The notes beneath the pieces are model-generated. The model ran no database searches. It was given only the letters and a program-made list of their open reading frames with translations, and was not told the origin of the DNA. Made by a program: the position numbers and the translations under genes. This document shows, in pieces, positions 8,469 through 16,431 of a stretch of 64,000 bases of DNA (position 1 is the stretch's first letter; each line of letters opens with the position of its first letter). Source of the stretch: Streptomyces sp. NBC_01233 (GTDB taxonomy: Bacteria > Actinomycetota > Actinomycetes > Streptomycetales > Streptomycetaceae); the NCBI RefSeq assembly GCF_035989305.1, contig NZ_CP108514.1, positions 8,164,501-8,228,500 on the forward strand, read 5' to 3'.

Positions 8469-9629
8469 TCAACTCGCGGTGCCGAGTTTACTGTAGGCGG
8501 CTGCGACTTGGGTGAGCCAGGCCACTTCCGCACTGAAGTTGTCCGTGTCGCGGTCGTCGAAGTCGCCCGCGTCCTTGTTGTCGTGGGGGACGGTGCCGGT
8601 CCGCTTCGCGAGCAGGGCCTGCTTGATCTGCGCCGCTTCCGTGAACGCCTGCCGCAGCTCCTCGCTCGCCTCCCCGCCCGGCCCGCCGGCCCCGTCCGAG
8701 CCGCCGGCCGTACGGTCGATGTACGGGCGCAAGTCCCGCCATCCGTCGCGTATTTCGACGACCCGCCGGTGGAGTCGGTAGTCGAGGTCCGAGACCGAGG
8801 CGCCGGGCGGCTCCAGGGCGATGTCCGGGGAGGCCTCGTACAGGTCCCGCCAGAGCGGGTACAGCGCCCGGTAGGTCCGGTAGGTCCGGGACCACTCCAG
8901 GAGCCGGGTGGCCGAGGGGCCCCAGGAGGAGTTCGTCAGGCTGAGCGAGAGCAGCACGATGCCCGCCGAGCTGAAGACCGAAGCGGCGACCTTCCAGGCG
9001 CCGATGTCGACCCCGCCCGCCGCCGTGAGGATGTTGACCGTCCGCGCCGAGCAATAGAGGAAGAGGACCACCGAGGCCACCGAGAGCAGCCGCAGGGCCT
9101 GCCGCAGCGTGGCGTTGTCGGTCATCCGGGCGTAGGGGCCGCACTGCCGGTAGATGGTGACGCACGGAACCGCCTGGGAGACGATGAAGACCAGGAGGTA
9201 CGTGAGCATCAGCGGCTCGCTGGTGCCGTCGAAGTCCGAGGCGGGCCGGCCGGGGCCGTCGGCGAGGAAGAACAGCGCCGTCAGCAGCACGTCGAGGGTG
9301 ATGCCGCAGACCAGCCAGTAGCGCGTCCTGCGCACCGTCGCCTCGTCCGCGGCCGCCCACCGGAGCAGGATGATCTGCGCGCTGACGCAGAAGGCCACCG
9401 CCGCCAGGTGCATGACGAGGATGGCGAGATTGCCGACGCCCAGGAGGCTCTTGCCGCCCATGGCGAAGGCGCCCATGGTGAAGGTGAGGCACTGGAGCAG
9501 CAGAGTGGCGATCAGCGTGCGGTAGGCGCTGTCCCTCCAACTGCGGCGTGCCTGGCACAGCCGGTAGACGAGCGCCGCGTACGACGACAGCGCTGCTATG
9601 ACGAAGCAGAGGGTTCTGGTGGTGTTCAC
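8469..9629 (-). CDS. Membrane protein of the MAB_1171c-like / DUF6545 family
   Basis: A 386-residue protein with about seven hydrophobic segments in the first 240 residues (starting at TLCFVIAALSSYAALVY), then a cytoplasmic C-terminal domain of about 140 residues beginning near NSSWGP. This domain carries the pattern Tyr-Pro-Leu-Trp-(x)2-Leu-Tyr and an Arg-rich helix typical of DUF6545. Proteins of this build are common in Streptomyces next to XRE regulators and ImmA/IrrE proteases, and that context is repeated here on the same strand, about 300 bases downstream. The function is not established; a membrane sensor or transporter acting with the protease-repressor pair is plausible. Two terminator-like hairpins follow the stop. 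Confidence 0.75.
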   Translation of the reverse strand: MNTTRTLCFVIAALSSYAALVYRLCQARRSWRDSAYRTLIATLLLQCLTFTMGAFAMGGKSLLGVGNLAILVMHLAAVAFCVSAQIILLRWAAADEATVRRTRYWLVCGITLDVLLTALFFLADGPGRPASDFDGTSEPLMLTYLLVFIVSQAVPCVTIYRQCGPYARMTDNATLRQALRLLSVASVVLFLYCSARTVNILTAAGGVDIGAWKVAASVFSSAGIVLLSLSLTNSSWGPSATRLLEWSRTYRTYRALYPLWRDLYEASPDIALEPPGASVSDLDYRLHRRVVEIRDGWRDLRPYIDRTAGGSDGAGGPGGEASEELRQAFTEAAQIKQALLAKRTGTVPHDNKDAGDFDDRDTDNFSAEVAWLTQVAAAYSKLGTAS

Positions 9630-9669
9630 GTCCCGGTTTTCTGCGCGTGCCGCGCATGCGGCGGACGGT

Positions 9670-10395
9670 TCAGTCGGTGGTCTCGCCCGAGGGGACCACG
9701 AGCCCGATGCTCTCGGCGGCCACGGCGATGGAGTAGTCGAAGAACGCGGCCTCGTCCCTGACGCTGTCGTGGGTGCGGCTGAAGACCTGGAACACCAGCA
9801 GCCCGATCAGATTGCTCCACAGGACGATGCCGCGCTCGATGATGTCCGAGAACGGAGCCTCGGGGACGCCGCCGAAGGCCTCCACGGCGGCCGGCAGGAG
9901 GAGCGGCGGGCCGGGCACCGCCCGCCGGGGCGGGGCGAGTTCACCGCCCACCAGCGCCGACCGCACGATGCCGGCGAGCACCCCGGGGGTGCGCGAGGCG
10001 GGCGGGACCGTGTCCTGCGGGGCGTGGTAGCCCGGCACGGGGGAGCCGTAGATCAGCGTGAACTCGCCGGGGTTGGCGAAGGACCACTCCCGCAGGGCGC
10101 GCGTCACCGCGAGGAGCCGTGCACCCGCCGGGGCACCGGCTTTGACGGCGGCCTCGTCGGCCCGTTCCATCGCGGCGCCCGACGCGTCGTAGGCGTCGAT
10201 GACCAGTGCGGTCAACAGGTCGTCGCGGTGCGCGAACACGGCCTCGACATCGGTGAGAGCGAGACCGCAGTCGCGTGCCACGCCGTCCAGGGACAGCCCT
10301 CCGGCACCCAGCTTCACCAACTGCCGACGCGCGGTGTCCTTGACCACCGTTTTCGGCGTCACGTCGTCGCCGGTCGAACTTGCTGCGGAATCCAT
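9670..10395 (-). CDS. TetR/AcrR-family transcriptional regulator
   Basis: A 241-residue protein. The N-terminal 60 residues form the TetR HTH (LSLDGVARDCGLALTDVEAVFAHRDDLL). The ligand-binding domain contains FTLIYGSPVPGYHAP, a feature of the TetR C-terminal subgroup with the WHG-type domain. The gene is divergent from the PBP4-type peptidase gene across a 192-base gap, so that gene and itself are the likely targets. The start at ATG 10395 is reasonable but has only a weak ribosome site; the frame stays open further upstream. No ligand can be read from the sequence. Confidence 0.85.
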   Translation of the reverse strand: MDSAASSTGDDVTPKTVVKDTARRQLVKLGAGGLSLDGVARDCGLALTDVEAVFAHRDDLLTALVIDAYDASGAAMERADEAAVKAGAPAGARLLAVTRALREWSFANPGEFTLIYGSPVPGYHAPQDTVPPASRTPGVLAGIVRSALVGGELAPPRRAVPGPPLLLPAAVEAFGGVPEAPFSDIIERGIVLWSNLIGLLVFQVFSRTHDSVRDEAAFFDYSIAVAAESIGLVVPSGETTD

Positions 10396-10587
10396 GGCCG
10401 CACCGTACCCGCCGCCGGCAACACCCGTCAGTGCTGCCTCCGGAGCACCGCGGCCCAGCGCCGAGATCCGGCCACGCCGCGGGCCTGCGAGGGCTGCGAC
10501 ACGGTGTGACATGCAGGTCGAATCCGGCCGTGCCACCCTGTTCACACGGCCTCGGGGACCAGGCAGCCGCGACGAACGGAGCGCGCT

Positions 10588-12228
10588 GTGAGCAGTCCGA
10601 TCCACTCCGGCCGCCCCGCATCGCTGCGGCGCGGCCTGGCCACCGCCTGCGCCGCACTGCTCTTCGTGGCACTGGCCCCCGGTACGGCGGCCACCGCGGA
10701 ACCCTCTCCGTCGCCGTCGGGTGACGCGGAGCAGGGCCCGCTCGACCCTCGCATCACGGAGATCATGCGGAAGCCGCAGTACAGCCACGCCCAGTGGGGC
10801 CTGCTGCAGACCGAACCGGACGACGGGCGCGTGGTGCACAGCATGTTCCCCGGGCAGTTCTTCATCCCCGGCTCCACCGCCAAGCTGATCAGCGTCTCGG
10901 GCCCGTGGCAGACCCTCGGCGCGGACCACCGCTTCGTGACCCCCCTCTACGCGGTCGGCGAGCGCAGCGGCGCCACGCTCACCGGCGACCTCGACCTCGT
11001 CGCCCAGGGCGACCTCACCATGGGCGGCAGGACGCGCCCCGACGGCACCGTCGCGTACACCGATCTCGACCACACCTACGCCAACGACTTCCCCGGCGCG
11101 ACCCTCACCCCGGAGAACCCCCTCGCCGGGATCGACCAGCTCGCCCGGCAGGTCCGTGAATCCGGCATCACCCGCCTCGACGGCGACGTGATCGTCGACA
11201 GCCGGATCTTCCTCCCCGACCCCGTCCTCGACCCCACTCCGACGCCGCTGATCATCAACGACAACCTGATCGACCTGATGACCACCCCCGGGGGCAAGGC
11301 CGGTGCGGACGCCCGCCTGGACTGGCGGCCGAAGGTCGCTCCGTACCAGGTCACCTCCACCGTGAAGACCGTGGCGGCCGGGAAGCCGACCGCCGTCACG
11401 GTGACGGCCGCCGACGGCGGCGCCCGGATCCGGCTGTCCGGAACCATCGCGGCGGACGCCGAGCCGCTGCTGCGCACCTCACCGATCACCGATCCGGCCG
11501 CCTTCGGCCGCACCGCGCTGATCGAGGCGCTCGGACGGGCCGGCGTGCGGGTCACCGCCGACCCGGCCGGACCCAACCCGGTCGCCCGGCTGCCGCGCGA
11601 CTACGCGTCGCGGCCGCGCGTCGCCGCGTACACCTCCCCGCCCTACGCCCAGTACGCCAAGCTGATCCTCAAGGTCAGCCACAACCTCGGCGCCAACCTC
11701 GGCATCTGCCTGATGGCCGTCACGACCGGCAGCCACCAGTGCGAGGACGGCTTCCCGGTGCTCGCCGACTTCCTGGACCGGGCGGGCGTCGACCGCAAGC
11801 AGGCCCAGCTCATGGACGGCAGGGGAGGAAACCCCGCCGACCGCGTGACCCCTCAGGTGCTGGTGCAGATGCTGGCGTACTGGCAGCGGACCCCTGACGC
11901 GAAGCTCTTCCGGGAGGCCCTGCCGATCCTCGGCGTGGACGGGCTGCTGGCCGACAACTGCCGTGCCTGCCCCGCGCGCGGGAAGGTCTTCGCCAAGACC
12001 GGCGCGGCCGTCGGAGGCGACGCCCTCAACGACCGGCTGGCCGTCGGCGCCATCACGATCGCCGGCTACCTGGACAAGGGCGGTGGCCGCTACGACACCT
12101 TCTACGCGGGCGTCAACGGCGCCTCCACGCCGACCGCCGACCGCGCCGGGGTACTGACCATCGCCAACGACCTCGCCTTGATCGCCGCCTACCTCCAGGA
12201 GTCGTCCGCGCCCTCGCCCTCTCCTTGA
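10588..12228 (+). CDS. dacB: Secreted D-alanyl-D-alanine carboxypeptidase/endopeptidase (PBP4, peptidase S13)
   Basis: A 546-residue exported enzyme. Residues 1-37 form a signal peptide (Arg-rich start, then an Ala/Leu core ending at TAATA). The three penicillin-binding motifs are in order: SxxK as STAK in PGSTAKLIS, SxN as SHN in SHNLGAN, and KTG in AKTGAAVG near the end. The long insertion between the first two motifs is typical of S13 enzymes. The usual DGSG motif before the third region reads DGRGG here. It trims or opens peptidoglycan cross-links outside the membrane. The GTG start at 10588 follows GGAG. The tail is Ser/Pro-rich. A TetR gene diverges upstream. Confidence 0.88.
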   Translation: MSSPIHSGRPASLRRGLATACAALLFVALAPGTAATAEPSPSPSGDAEQGPLDPRITEIMRKPQYSHAQWGLLQTEPDDGRVVHSMFPGQFFIPGSTAKLISVSGPWQTLGADHRFVTPLYAVGERSGATLTGDLDLVAQGDLTMGGRTRPDGTVAYTDLDHTYANDFPGATLTPENPLAGIDQLARQVRESGITRLDGDVIVDSRIFLPDPVLDPTPTPLIINDNLIDLMTTPGGKAGADARLDWRPKVAPYQVTSTVKTVAAGKPTAVTVTAADGGARIRLSGTIAADAEPLLRTSPITDPAAFGRTALIEALGRAGVRVTADPAGPNPVARLPRDYASRPRVAAYTSPPYAQYAKLILKVSHNLGANLGICLMAVTTGSHQCEDGFPVLADFLDRAGVDRKQAQLMDGRGGNPADRVTPQVLVQMLAYWQRTPDAKLFREALPILGVDGLLADNCRACPARGKVFAKTGAAVGGDALNDRLAVGAITIAGYLDKGGGRYDTFYAGVNGASTPTADRAGVLTIANDLALIAAYLQESSAPSPSP

Positions 12229-12789
12229 TGGCGCGCCAGCCTGCCGTGGCGCCCGGCACACAGGACGTCCGCCACCTCCTGGGCGAAGCCCCGCGACCGC
12301 ACGGGCACGACGCTCGGCTCGCCCCCGCCCACCACCGCGGCCCGCGCCGTCCTCTCACGTGCGAGCGCCGTGTGGTCGCAGCACCGGCACCGGCACCGGC
12401 ACCGCACGCTCAGCTCCGGATCCGGGACCACGGGGGGCGAGCCGGCGCCCCCGTGCCCGTTTCCGAGCGGTCAGCCCCGTCGGCCCGGTCCAGAGCGCCC
12501 CGATCCTCCACTGCTGGGCGGCCGGCAGAGCCGCGGAGCGCGAAACGGTGCCGCTGCCCAGCCGTACGTAGCCGCTCCGGATCCTCCAGACGACCCTCGC
12601 GCACGGGGCCCAGGTCTCGGCCAGACGGTCCAGCGCCCAGCCGACCGGCCTCCGGCGCTCCGCCGCGCACACGGTGTCAGCACGTTCCGTTCATCCTGTA
12701 CGGCCTTCTCCTCCGCAGGACGGGCTGCGCCCCCCGGCCGGCAGGTGCCGCCCGCAGGGTGAAGGGCGCCTCCGGCACCGGAACAGCGC
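12229..12789. other. 561-base gap with no supported gene
   Basis: Several open frames overlap here on both strands, but none has a ribosome site, codon bias and recognisable residues together. A short GGCACC-type hexanucleotide repeat runs from about 12382 to 12403. A minus-strand frame reaching into the 3' end of the peptidase gene was considered and left out. Confidence 0.5.
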
Positions 12790-13758
12790 TCACACGGTGA
12801 TCACGGTCTTGCCCACGAGCTCCCGGGACTCGATCGCCGCGTGCGCCGCTGCCGCGCGCTCCAGGGGGAAGGTGGCGCCGATCACCGGGCGCAGGGTGCC
12901 CTCGGCCGCCGCCCGCAGGGCCTGCGCCGCGAGGGCGGCCCGCTCCGGGGTCGTCAGCCGGACGTCCGCGATGCCGAGCAGGCGGACGCCGCGGGCCGCC
13001 GCATCCGCCGGGGTGACCGGGGCGAAGCCGCCGGTCGGAGCGCCGTGGGCCGAGAACCGGCCGCCCGTCGCCACCAGTGGGAACGCGGCCAGGCCGACCT
13101 CGCCGCCCACCCCGTCCAGTACGACGTCCGCGCCCGCGCCGCCGAGCGCCTCGCGGGCCCGGCCCACCCAGTCGGGGCGGGCCGCGTCGACGACGGCATC
13201 CGCGCCCAACTCCCGTACCAGGGAGGTCTTGTGGTCGCCGCGGGCCACGCCGACGACCCGGGCGCCCGCGGCCTTCGCCAGCTGGACCAGTACGGTGCCC
13301 ATGCCGCCCGAGGCCCCCAGGATCAGCACCTGCTCGCCGGGCCGCAGCGCCGTGCTGTCCAGCAGCCTGGCGGCCGTCACCCCGTCGTGCACCAGGGCCG
13401 CCGCGTCGGTGAAGGACACCTCGTCCGGTACGAGGGCCAGGCCCTCGGCCGGGGCCAGGGCCAGCTCCGCGTAGCCACCGCCGTCGATGCCGGCGACGAC
13501 GCGGCGGCCCTTCCACGCGGGGTCCACGCCCTCGCCGGTGGCGCGGACGGTACCGGCTATGCCGCCGCCCGGCAGGTAGGGCGGGGTGACCTGGAAGTAC
13601 TCGCGGCCCCACCCGCTGCGCACCTGGGTCTCCACGAAGATCGTGTCCACGGCCGCGACGGCGATCAGCACCTGCCCCGGGCCGGCCACCGGCTCGGGAA
13701 CCTCTGTGGGGACCAGTACCTCCGGACCGCCGAACCCGATCGCCTGTGTCGCACGCAT
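12790..13758 (-). CDS. NADPH:quinone reductase-like zinc-type alcohol dehydrogenase (MDR family)
   Basis: A 322-residue protein. It opens MRATQAIGFGGPEVL, as medium-chain quinone reductases do, and has the nucleotide-binding motif ILGASGGMGTVLVQLAKA in the middle and a C-terminal substrate-domain return (FPLERAAAAHAAIESRELVGKTVI). No zinc-ligand set is visible, as in the zeta-crystallin subgroup. It is expected to reduce quinones or similar electrophiles with NADPH. ATG 13758 was chosen because GGAGGG sits nine bases upstream. The promoter region carries a SoxR-like box between -35 and -10 elements 19 bases apart, which suggests induction by redox-cycling compounds. Confidence 0.85.
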   Translation of the reverse strand: MRATQAIGFGGPEVLVPTEVPEPVAGPGQVLIAVAAVDTIFVETQVRSGWGREYFQVTPPYLPGGGIAGTVRATGEGVDPAWKGRRVVAGIDGGGYAELALAPAEGLALVPDEVSFTDAAALVHDGVTAARLLDSTALRPGEQVLILGASGGMGTVLVQLAKAAGARVVGVARGDHKTSLVRELGADAVVDAARPDWVGRAREALGGAGADVVLDGVGGEVGLAAFPLVATGGRFSAHGAPTGGFAPVTPADAAARGVRLLGIADVRLTTPERAALAAQALRAAAEGTLRPVIGATFPLERAAAAHAAIESRELVGKTVITV

Positions 13759-13809
13759 GGCACTCACCCCTCCACCAGGGCCTCCGGTCTCTCCGGCGCC
13801 CGTGCCGTG

Positions 13810-13840
13810 AGCCTCGGATATCAAGCGCGGTTGAGGTCAA
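13810..13840 (-). promoter_or_regulatory. SoxR-like operator within a 19-bp-spacer promoter
   Basis: On the minus strand TTGACC (13840-13835) and GAGGCT (13815-13810) are separated by 19 bases, the long spacer typical of MerR-family promoters. Between and overlapping them is CCTCAACCGCGCTTGATA, close to the actinobacterial SoxR dyad CCTCAAGC-N2-GCTTGAGG. It lies about 50 bases upstream of the quinone oxidoreductase start. Confidence 0.55.
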
Positions 13841-13990
13841 GCGGTGGCCGTCCGGCCCGTCGGGGCAGGGCCGCGCGGACTTTTACCCGGCATTGAGATG
13901 GCTGTCAAGTCCCGAGATTCCGGAACATGACCCGGGGGTGCCGTCCGGGGCTTACTTGAGGAGCGGAAAGGAAACGAAGCGAAAGGTACA

Positions 13991-14021
13991 GACGGAAAAC
14001 CTCGCAAAGGGATTCCTCCTC
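13991..14021 (+). promoter_or_regulatory. Upstream element shared with the third glycine-rich gene
   Basis: GACGGAAAAC, then about ten bases containing AAGG, then GATTCCTCCTC. A near copy lies at 15372-15401 before the third glycine-rich gene. Both are 70-130 bases before the start codon. The role (promoter, leader or operator) is unknown. The rest of the 334-base gap from 13759 to 14092 holds divergent promoters and a small CCCGG/CCGGG hairpin near 14043. Confidence 0.35.
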
Positions 14022-14092
14022 TCGCCAGTATCGCCGCACCGTCCCGGAAATCCGGGCAGGTCAATATCCCTCTTCATCGGTAGGAGAAAGTC

Positions 14093-14698
14093 ATGAACCG
14101 CAAGATGTACACCAACAGCACTGTCCGCCCCAACCGCAAGGGCTTCCGCCTGGCGACGCTGATCGCCTCGGCCGCCATGGTGACCGGAGGGATCCTCCTG
14201 CCGGCGTCCGCTGCGACGGCGGCTCCGATGCCCGACCACGTGCACTCCATCCTCCTCCCGACCGACGGAGGCGCCGGAGGCAAGGGCGGCAAGGGAGGGA
14301 GCGGCGGCCTGGTCGGCGGCGGCGGTGGCTCCGGCGGTGGCGGTGGCGGCAGCGTCACCGGTACCGGCGGTAAGGGCGGCGAAGGCGGTGGCGGTGGCGA
14401 CGGGCTCCTCGTCGGCGGCGGTGGCGGCGGTGGCGGCGGTGGCGGTGAAGGCCGCTTCGGTGGCGACGGCGGCAAGGGCGGCAAGGGCGGCTTCGGCATC
14501 CTCGAAGGCGGCGGCGGTGGCGCCGGCGGTGGCGGCGGTGACGGCCGGATCAAGGGCGGCAAGGGCGGCGACGGCGGAGAGGGCGGCTTCAGCTTCTTCC
14601 AGGGTGGTGCCGGCGGTGACGCAGGTGACGGCGGCTTCGGCGGCCTGATCGGTGGCCTCGGCGGCGACGCCGGTGCCGGTGGTGGCTCCATCTTCTAG
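14093..14698 (+). CDS. Secreted glycine-rich protein 1
   Basis: A 201-residue protein. A basic start (RPNRKGFR) leads to a hydrophobic core and a signal-peptidase-like end at ATAA near residue 44. The mature part is more than half glycine, arranged as GGKGGKGG, GGGGG and GGDGG blocks broken by short hydrophobic islands (GLLVGG, GFGILEGG, GFSFFQGG, GFGGLIGG) about every 25-30 residues. This resembles PGRS-type or silk-like repeats but is not a known chaplin. AGGAG precedes the ATG by five bases. It is the first of three exported glycine-rich genes in a row and has its own terminator. A structural or surface role is inference; no enzyme motif is present. Confidence 0.75.
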   Translation: MNRKMYTNSTVRPNRKGFRLATLIASAAMVTGGILLPASAATAAPMPDHVHSILLPTDGGAGGKGGKGGSGGLVGGGGGSGGGGGGSVTGTGGKGGEGGGGGDGLLVGGGGGGGGGGGEGRFGGDGGKGGKGGFGILEGGGGGAGGGGGDGRIKGGKGGDGGEGGFSFFQGGAGGDAGDGGFGGLIGGLGGDAGAGGGSIF

Positions 14699-14717
14699 AA
14701 GACGGACCCGATCCGAC

Positions 14718-14746
14718 GGGGTGGAGGCCTTCCGGGCCTCCACCCC
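14718..14746 (+). terminator. Terminator after glycine-rich gene 1
   Basis: GGGGTGGAGGCC pairs with GGCCTCCACCCC around a five-base loop, 20 bases after the stop. Confidence 0.7.
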
Positions 14747-14800
14747 CCCAACCCGCAACCCCCATCCCCAACCTCTTGCTTTACGGAAACGGAGTACCCC

Positions 14801-15286
14801 ATGTTCACGTGCACCTGGCAGCGTCCGCTCATCCTGGCGGCGGCCTCCCTGGCCCTCGTCACCGGCACGGCCTGCGCCGCGCAAGCGTCGGAGTTCAAGG
14901 CCCCGGCGGGCACCAGCTCCTCGGTCACGGCCGAGCAGCCCACGCACTGTGCGCTGGGTGGCAAGGGTGGCAAGGGCGGCGAGGGCGGCAAGGGCGGGGC
15001 GGGCGGAAGGGGCGGCAAGCCCGGCGAGCCGGGTGAGCCCGGCAAGCCCGGCGGAGTGGGCTGCTTCCGGTTCGATGACCTGCCCGACAAGTCGAAGTCC
15101 GACCTGTCGGTGGTCGACAAGGTCCGCATCGTGATGGTCCTGCTGGTCGACGACTCGGACGAGATGAAGGAAAAGGTCGCCAAGAAGTACGACATGTCGC
15201 AGGACCAGCTCGACGACCTGAAGGAGGCCTACATCGAGGGCAACTGGTTCGCCCTGATGGGAGACGGCTTCTCCTCCCCCACCTGA
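14801..15286 (+). CDS. Secreted glycine-rich protein 2, with collagen-like stretch and C-terminal helical domain
   Basis: A 161-residue protein. A signal peptide (core LILAAASLALVTG) ends near AQAS at about residue 29. Residues about 52-87 are Gly-rich (GGKGGKGGEGGKGG) and pass into collagen-like Gly-x-y triplets (GKPGEPGEPGKPG), flanked on both sides by a single Cys (CALGG and GCFRF) that could form a disulfide. The last 70 residues are a charged helical domain (DLPDKSKSDLSVVDK and EMKEKVAKKYDMSQDQLDDL) that I cannot assign to a family. GGAG lies six bases before the ATG. The stop codon is inside a 9-bp tandem repeat. It belongs with the genes on either side by composition and export signal. 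Confidence 0.75.
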   Translation: MFTCTWQRPLILAAASLALVTGTACAAQASEFKAPAGTSSSVTAEQPTHCALGGKGGKGGEGGKGGAGGRGGKPGEPGEPGKPGGVGCFRFDDLPDKSKSDLSVVDKVRIVMVLLVDDSDEMKEKVAKKYDMSQDQLDDLKEAYIEGNWFALMGDGFSSPT

Positions 15287-15353
15287 GGAACCTGAGGGAC
15301 CTGAGGAACCTGAGGGACCTGAGGAACCTGAGGGACCTGAGGGACCTGAGGAA
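15282..15353. repeat. Eight tandem 9-bp units at the 3' end of glycine-rich gene 2
   Basis: The unit is CCTGAGGAA or CCTGAGGGA, eight copies in a row. The gene's stop codon lies in the first copy and every copy carries TGA in that frame. One base forward, the repeat would read Pro-Glu-Glu/Gly, extending the protein if slippage occurred. Confidence 0.9.
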
Positions 15354-15371
15354 CGAGGGCGGGCAGGCGGG

Positions 15372-15401
15372 GACGGAAAACGACTCAAGGACGATTCCCC
15401 T
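15372..15401 (+). promoter_or_regulatory. Second copy of the shared upstream element
   Basis: GACGGAAAAC, then CTCAAGG, then GATTCCCCTC, matching 13991-14021 in order and spacing. It precedes glycine-rich gene 3 by about 130 bases and suggests shared control of genes 1 and 3. Confidence 0.35.
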
Positions 15402-15527
15402 CGGGGCGCTCCGGCCCGATGCGGCCGGCGCGCCCCGAGCATGTGCGCCGGAGGGCTCGTCCACGGCGCGGAATTCGGCCAACCGAACCGCGTAGCGGAA
15501 ATCAATTTCTAGGCAAGGGAGAATCTC

Positions 15528-16136
15528 ATGCGCGTGCGATCTTGGAAGTTCCGTCTCGGCCTTCTCGTCTCTTCGACCCTTATCGGTGCCGGTGCCATAG
15601 CACCGGTCGCCACGGCGGCGCCGGCACTGCCGAGCCAGACGGTCGAGGCGGCCGCCGGTCAGCAGCAGGTCCCGACGCCCGGCGGCGGTGACACCCAGAC
15701 GGGCGGGAACCGCTTCGGCCGCAACGGAGCGATCGGCAAGTTCGGTGACCGGCTCACCGGCAAGGTCAAGCTCGACAAGGACGGGGTCCGCGTCGGTGAC
15801 AAGGTCTGCGCGGGCAAGTGCAACGGCTCGGTCAACGGCACCGAGGGCGGCAGCGGCGGCATCTGCGCCGGACTCTGCAACGGCAGCGCCAACGGCGGCA
15901 CCGGCACGACGGGCCGGCCGGGCGGCGGCACCGGCGGGACGGGCGGCAAGGGCGGGGTCTGCGCCGGGGTGTGCCACGGCAGTGTCAACGGCGGCGACGG
16001 CGGCACCGGCGGGGCGGCGTCCCCCGGCGGCGACGGTGGCGAAGGCGGCCTCGGCGGCGACGGCGGCCTCTGCGTCGGCGTCGGCTGCGGGACCAGCGGA
16101 TTCGGCGGCCGCGGCGGCACCGGCGGCATCGGCTGA
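15528..16136 (+). CDS. Secreted glycine-rich protein 3 with repeated CxGxCxGSxNG motifs
   Basis: A 202-residue protein. The signal peptide (core LGLLVSSTLIGAGAIAPVA) ends near TAAP at about residue 31. After a short charged region come repeats of a cysteine motif: VCAGKCNGSVNG, ICAGLCNGSANG and VCAGVCHGSVNG, with a final variant LCVGVGCGTSG. They are joined by Gly/Thr/Asp-rich spacers of about 7-27 residues. That gives eight cysteines in four pairs, consistent with local disulfides or metal binding outside the cell; neither can be told from sequence. AAGGGAG lies upstream of the ATG. A 15-bp-stem terminator follows. I do not recognise the family. Confidence 0.78.
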   Translation: MRVRSWKFRLGLLVSSTLIGAGAIAPVATAAPALPSQTVEAAAGQQQVPTPGGGDTQTGGNRFGRNGAIGKFGDRLTGKVKLDKDGVRVGDKVCAGKCNGSVNGTEGGSGGICAGLCNGSANGGTGTTGRPGGGTGGTGGKGGVCAGVCHGSVNGGDGGTGGAASPGGDGGEGGLGGDGGLCVGVGCGTSGFGGRGGTGGIG

Positions 16137-16157
16137 CCCCACCACCACCGCCACGCC

Positions 16158-16192
16158 ACGGGTCCCCGGCACACCACGTGCCGGGGACCCGT
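16158..16192 (+). terminator. Terminator closing the glycine-rich cluster
   Basis: A 15-bp perfect stem (ACGGGTCCCCGGCAC with its complement) around a five-base loop, 21 bases after the stop of gene 3. Confidence 0.85.
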
Positions 16193-16227
16193 TCCGTCTC
16201 GAAGGGGCACTCGTATGGATCACTGGA

Positions 16228-16233
16228 TAGACT
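16228..16233 (+). promoter_or_regulatory. Possible -10 box upstream of the kinase gene
   Basis: TAGACT lies six bases before an ATG at 16240 that opens a seven-codon frame (MEERPGA, then stop). This could be a leaderless mini-ORF or simply the transcription start of the kinase mRNA, about 190 bases before its ATG. No clear -35 box is seen. Confidence 0.3.
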
Positions 16234-16431
16234 TCAGGTATGGAAGAGCGGCCTGGCGCGTGACCTTCGCACCCGGGCCGACACCGTCGCGTCGAGCGCG
16301 ACCCGTTCAGCCACGTCGTCCCTCGGGCGACGCTCCATCGAGGACGGGGTCGGCATGATCGGCACCTTCGCCCACGGGCATCGCTTCGGCACCGCGCCGT
16401 CGTCCGGCCGGCCGGGTGAGGCGGGCGTCTG

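Noticed and set aside
12382..12403. GGCACC hexanucleotide repeat
   Set aside because: It is short, with few copies and no gene or structure depending on it, so it is recorded only as part of the gap.
12189..12431. 80-codon minus-strand frame at the end of the PBP4-type gene
   Set aside because: It has no ribosome site, overlaps the 3' end of a solid gene, and its residues are not convincingly protein-like.
13952..15505. Long minus-strand frame with Pro/Ser/Gly repeats
   Set aside because: It is the antisense reading of the glycine-rich genes and the 9-bp repeat, with no ribosome site or homology.
16240..16263. Seven-codon leaderless mini-ORF before the kinase
   Set aside because: It is too short to support as a gene; only the -10 box is listed.
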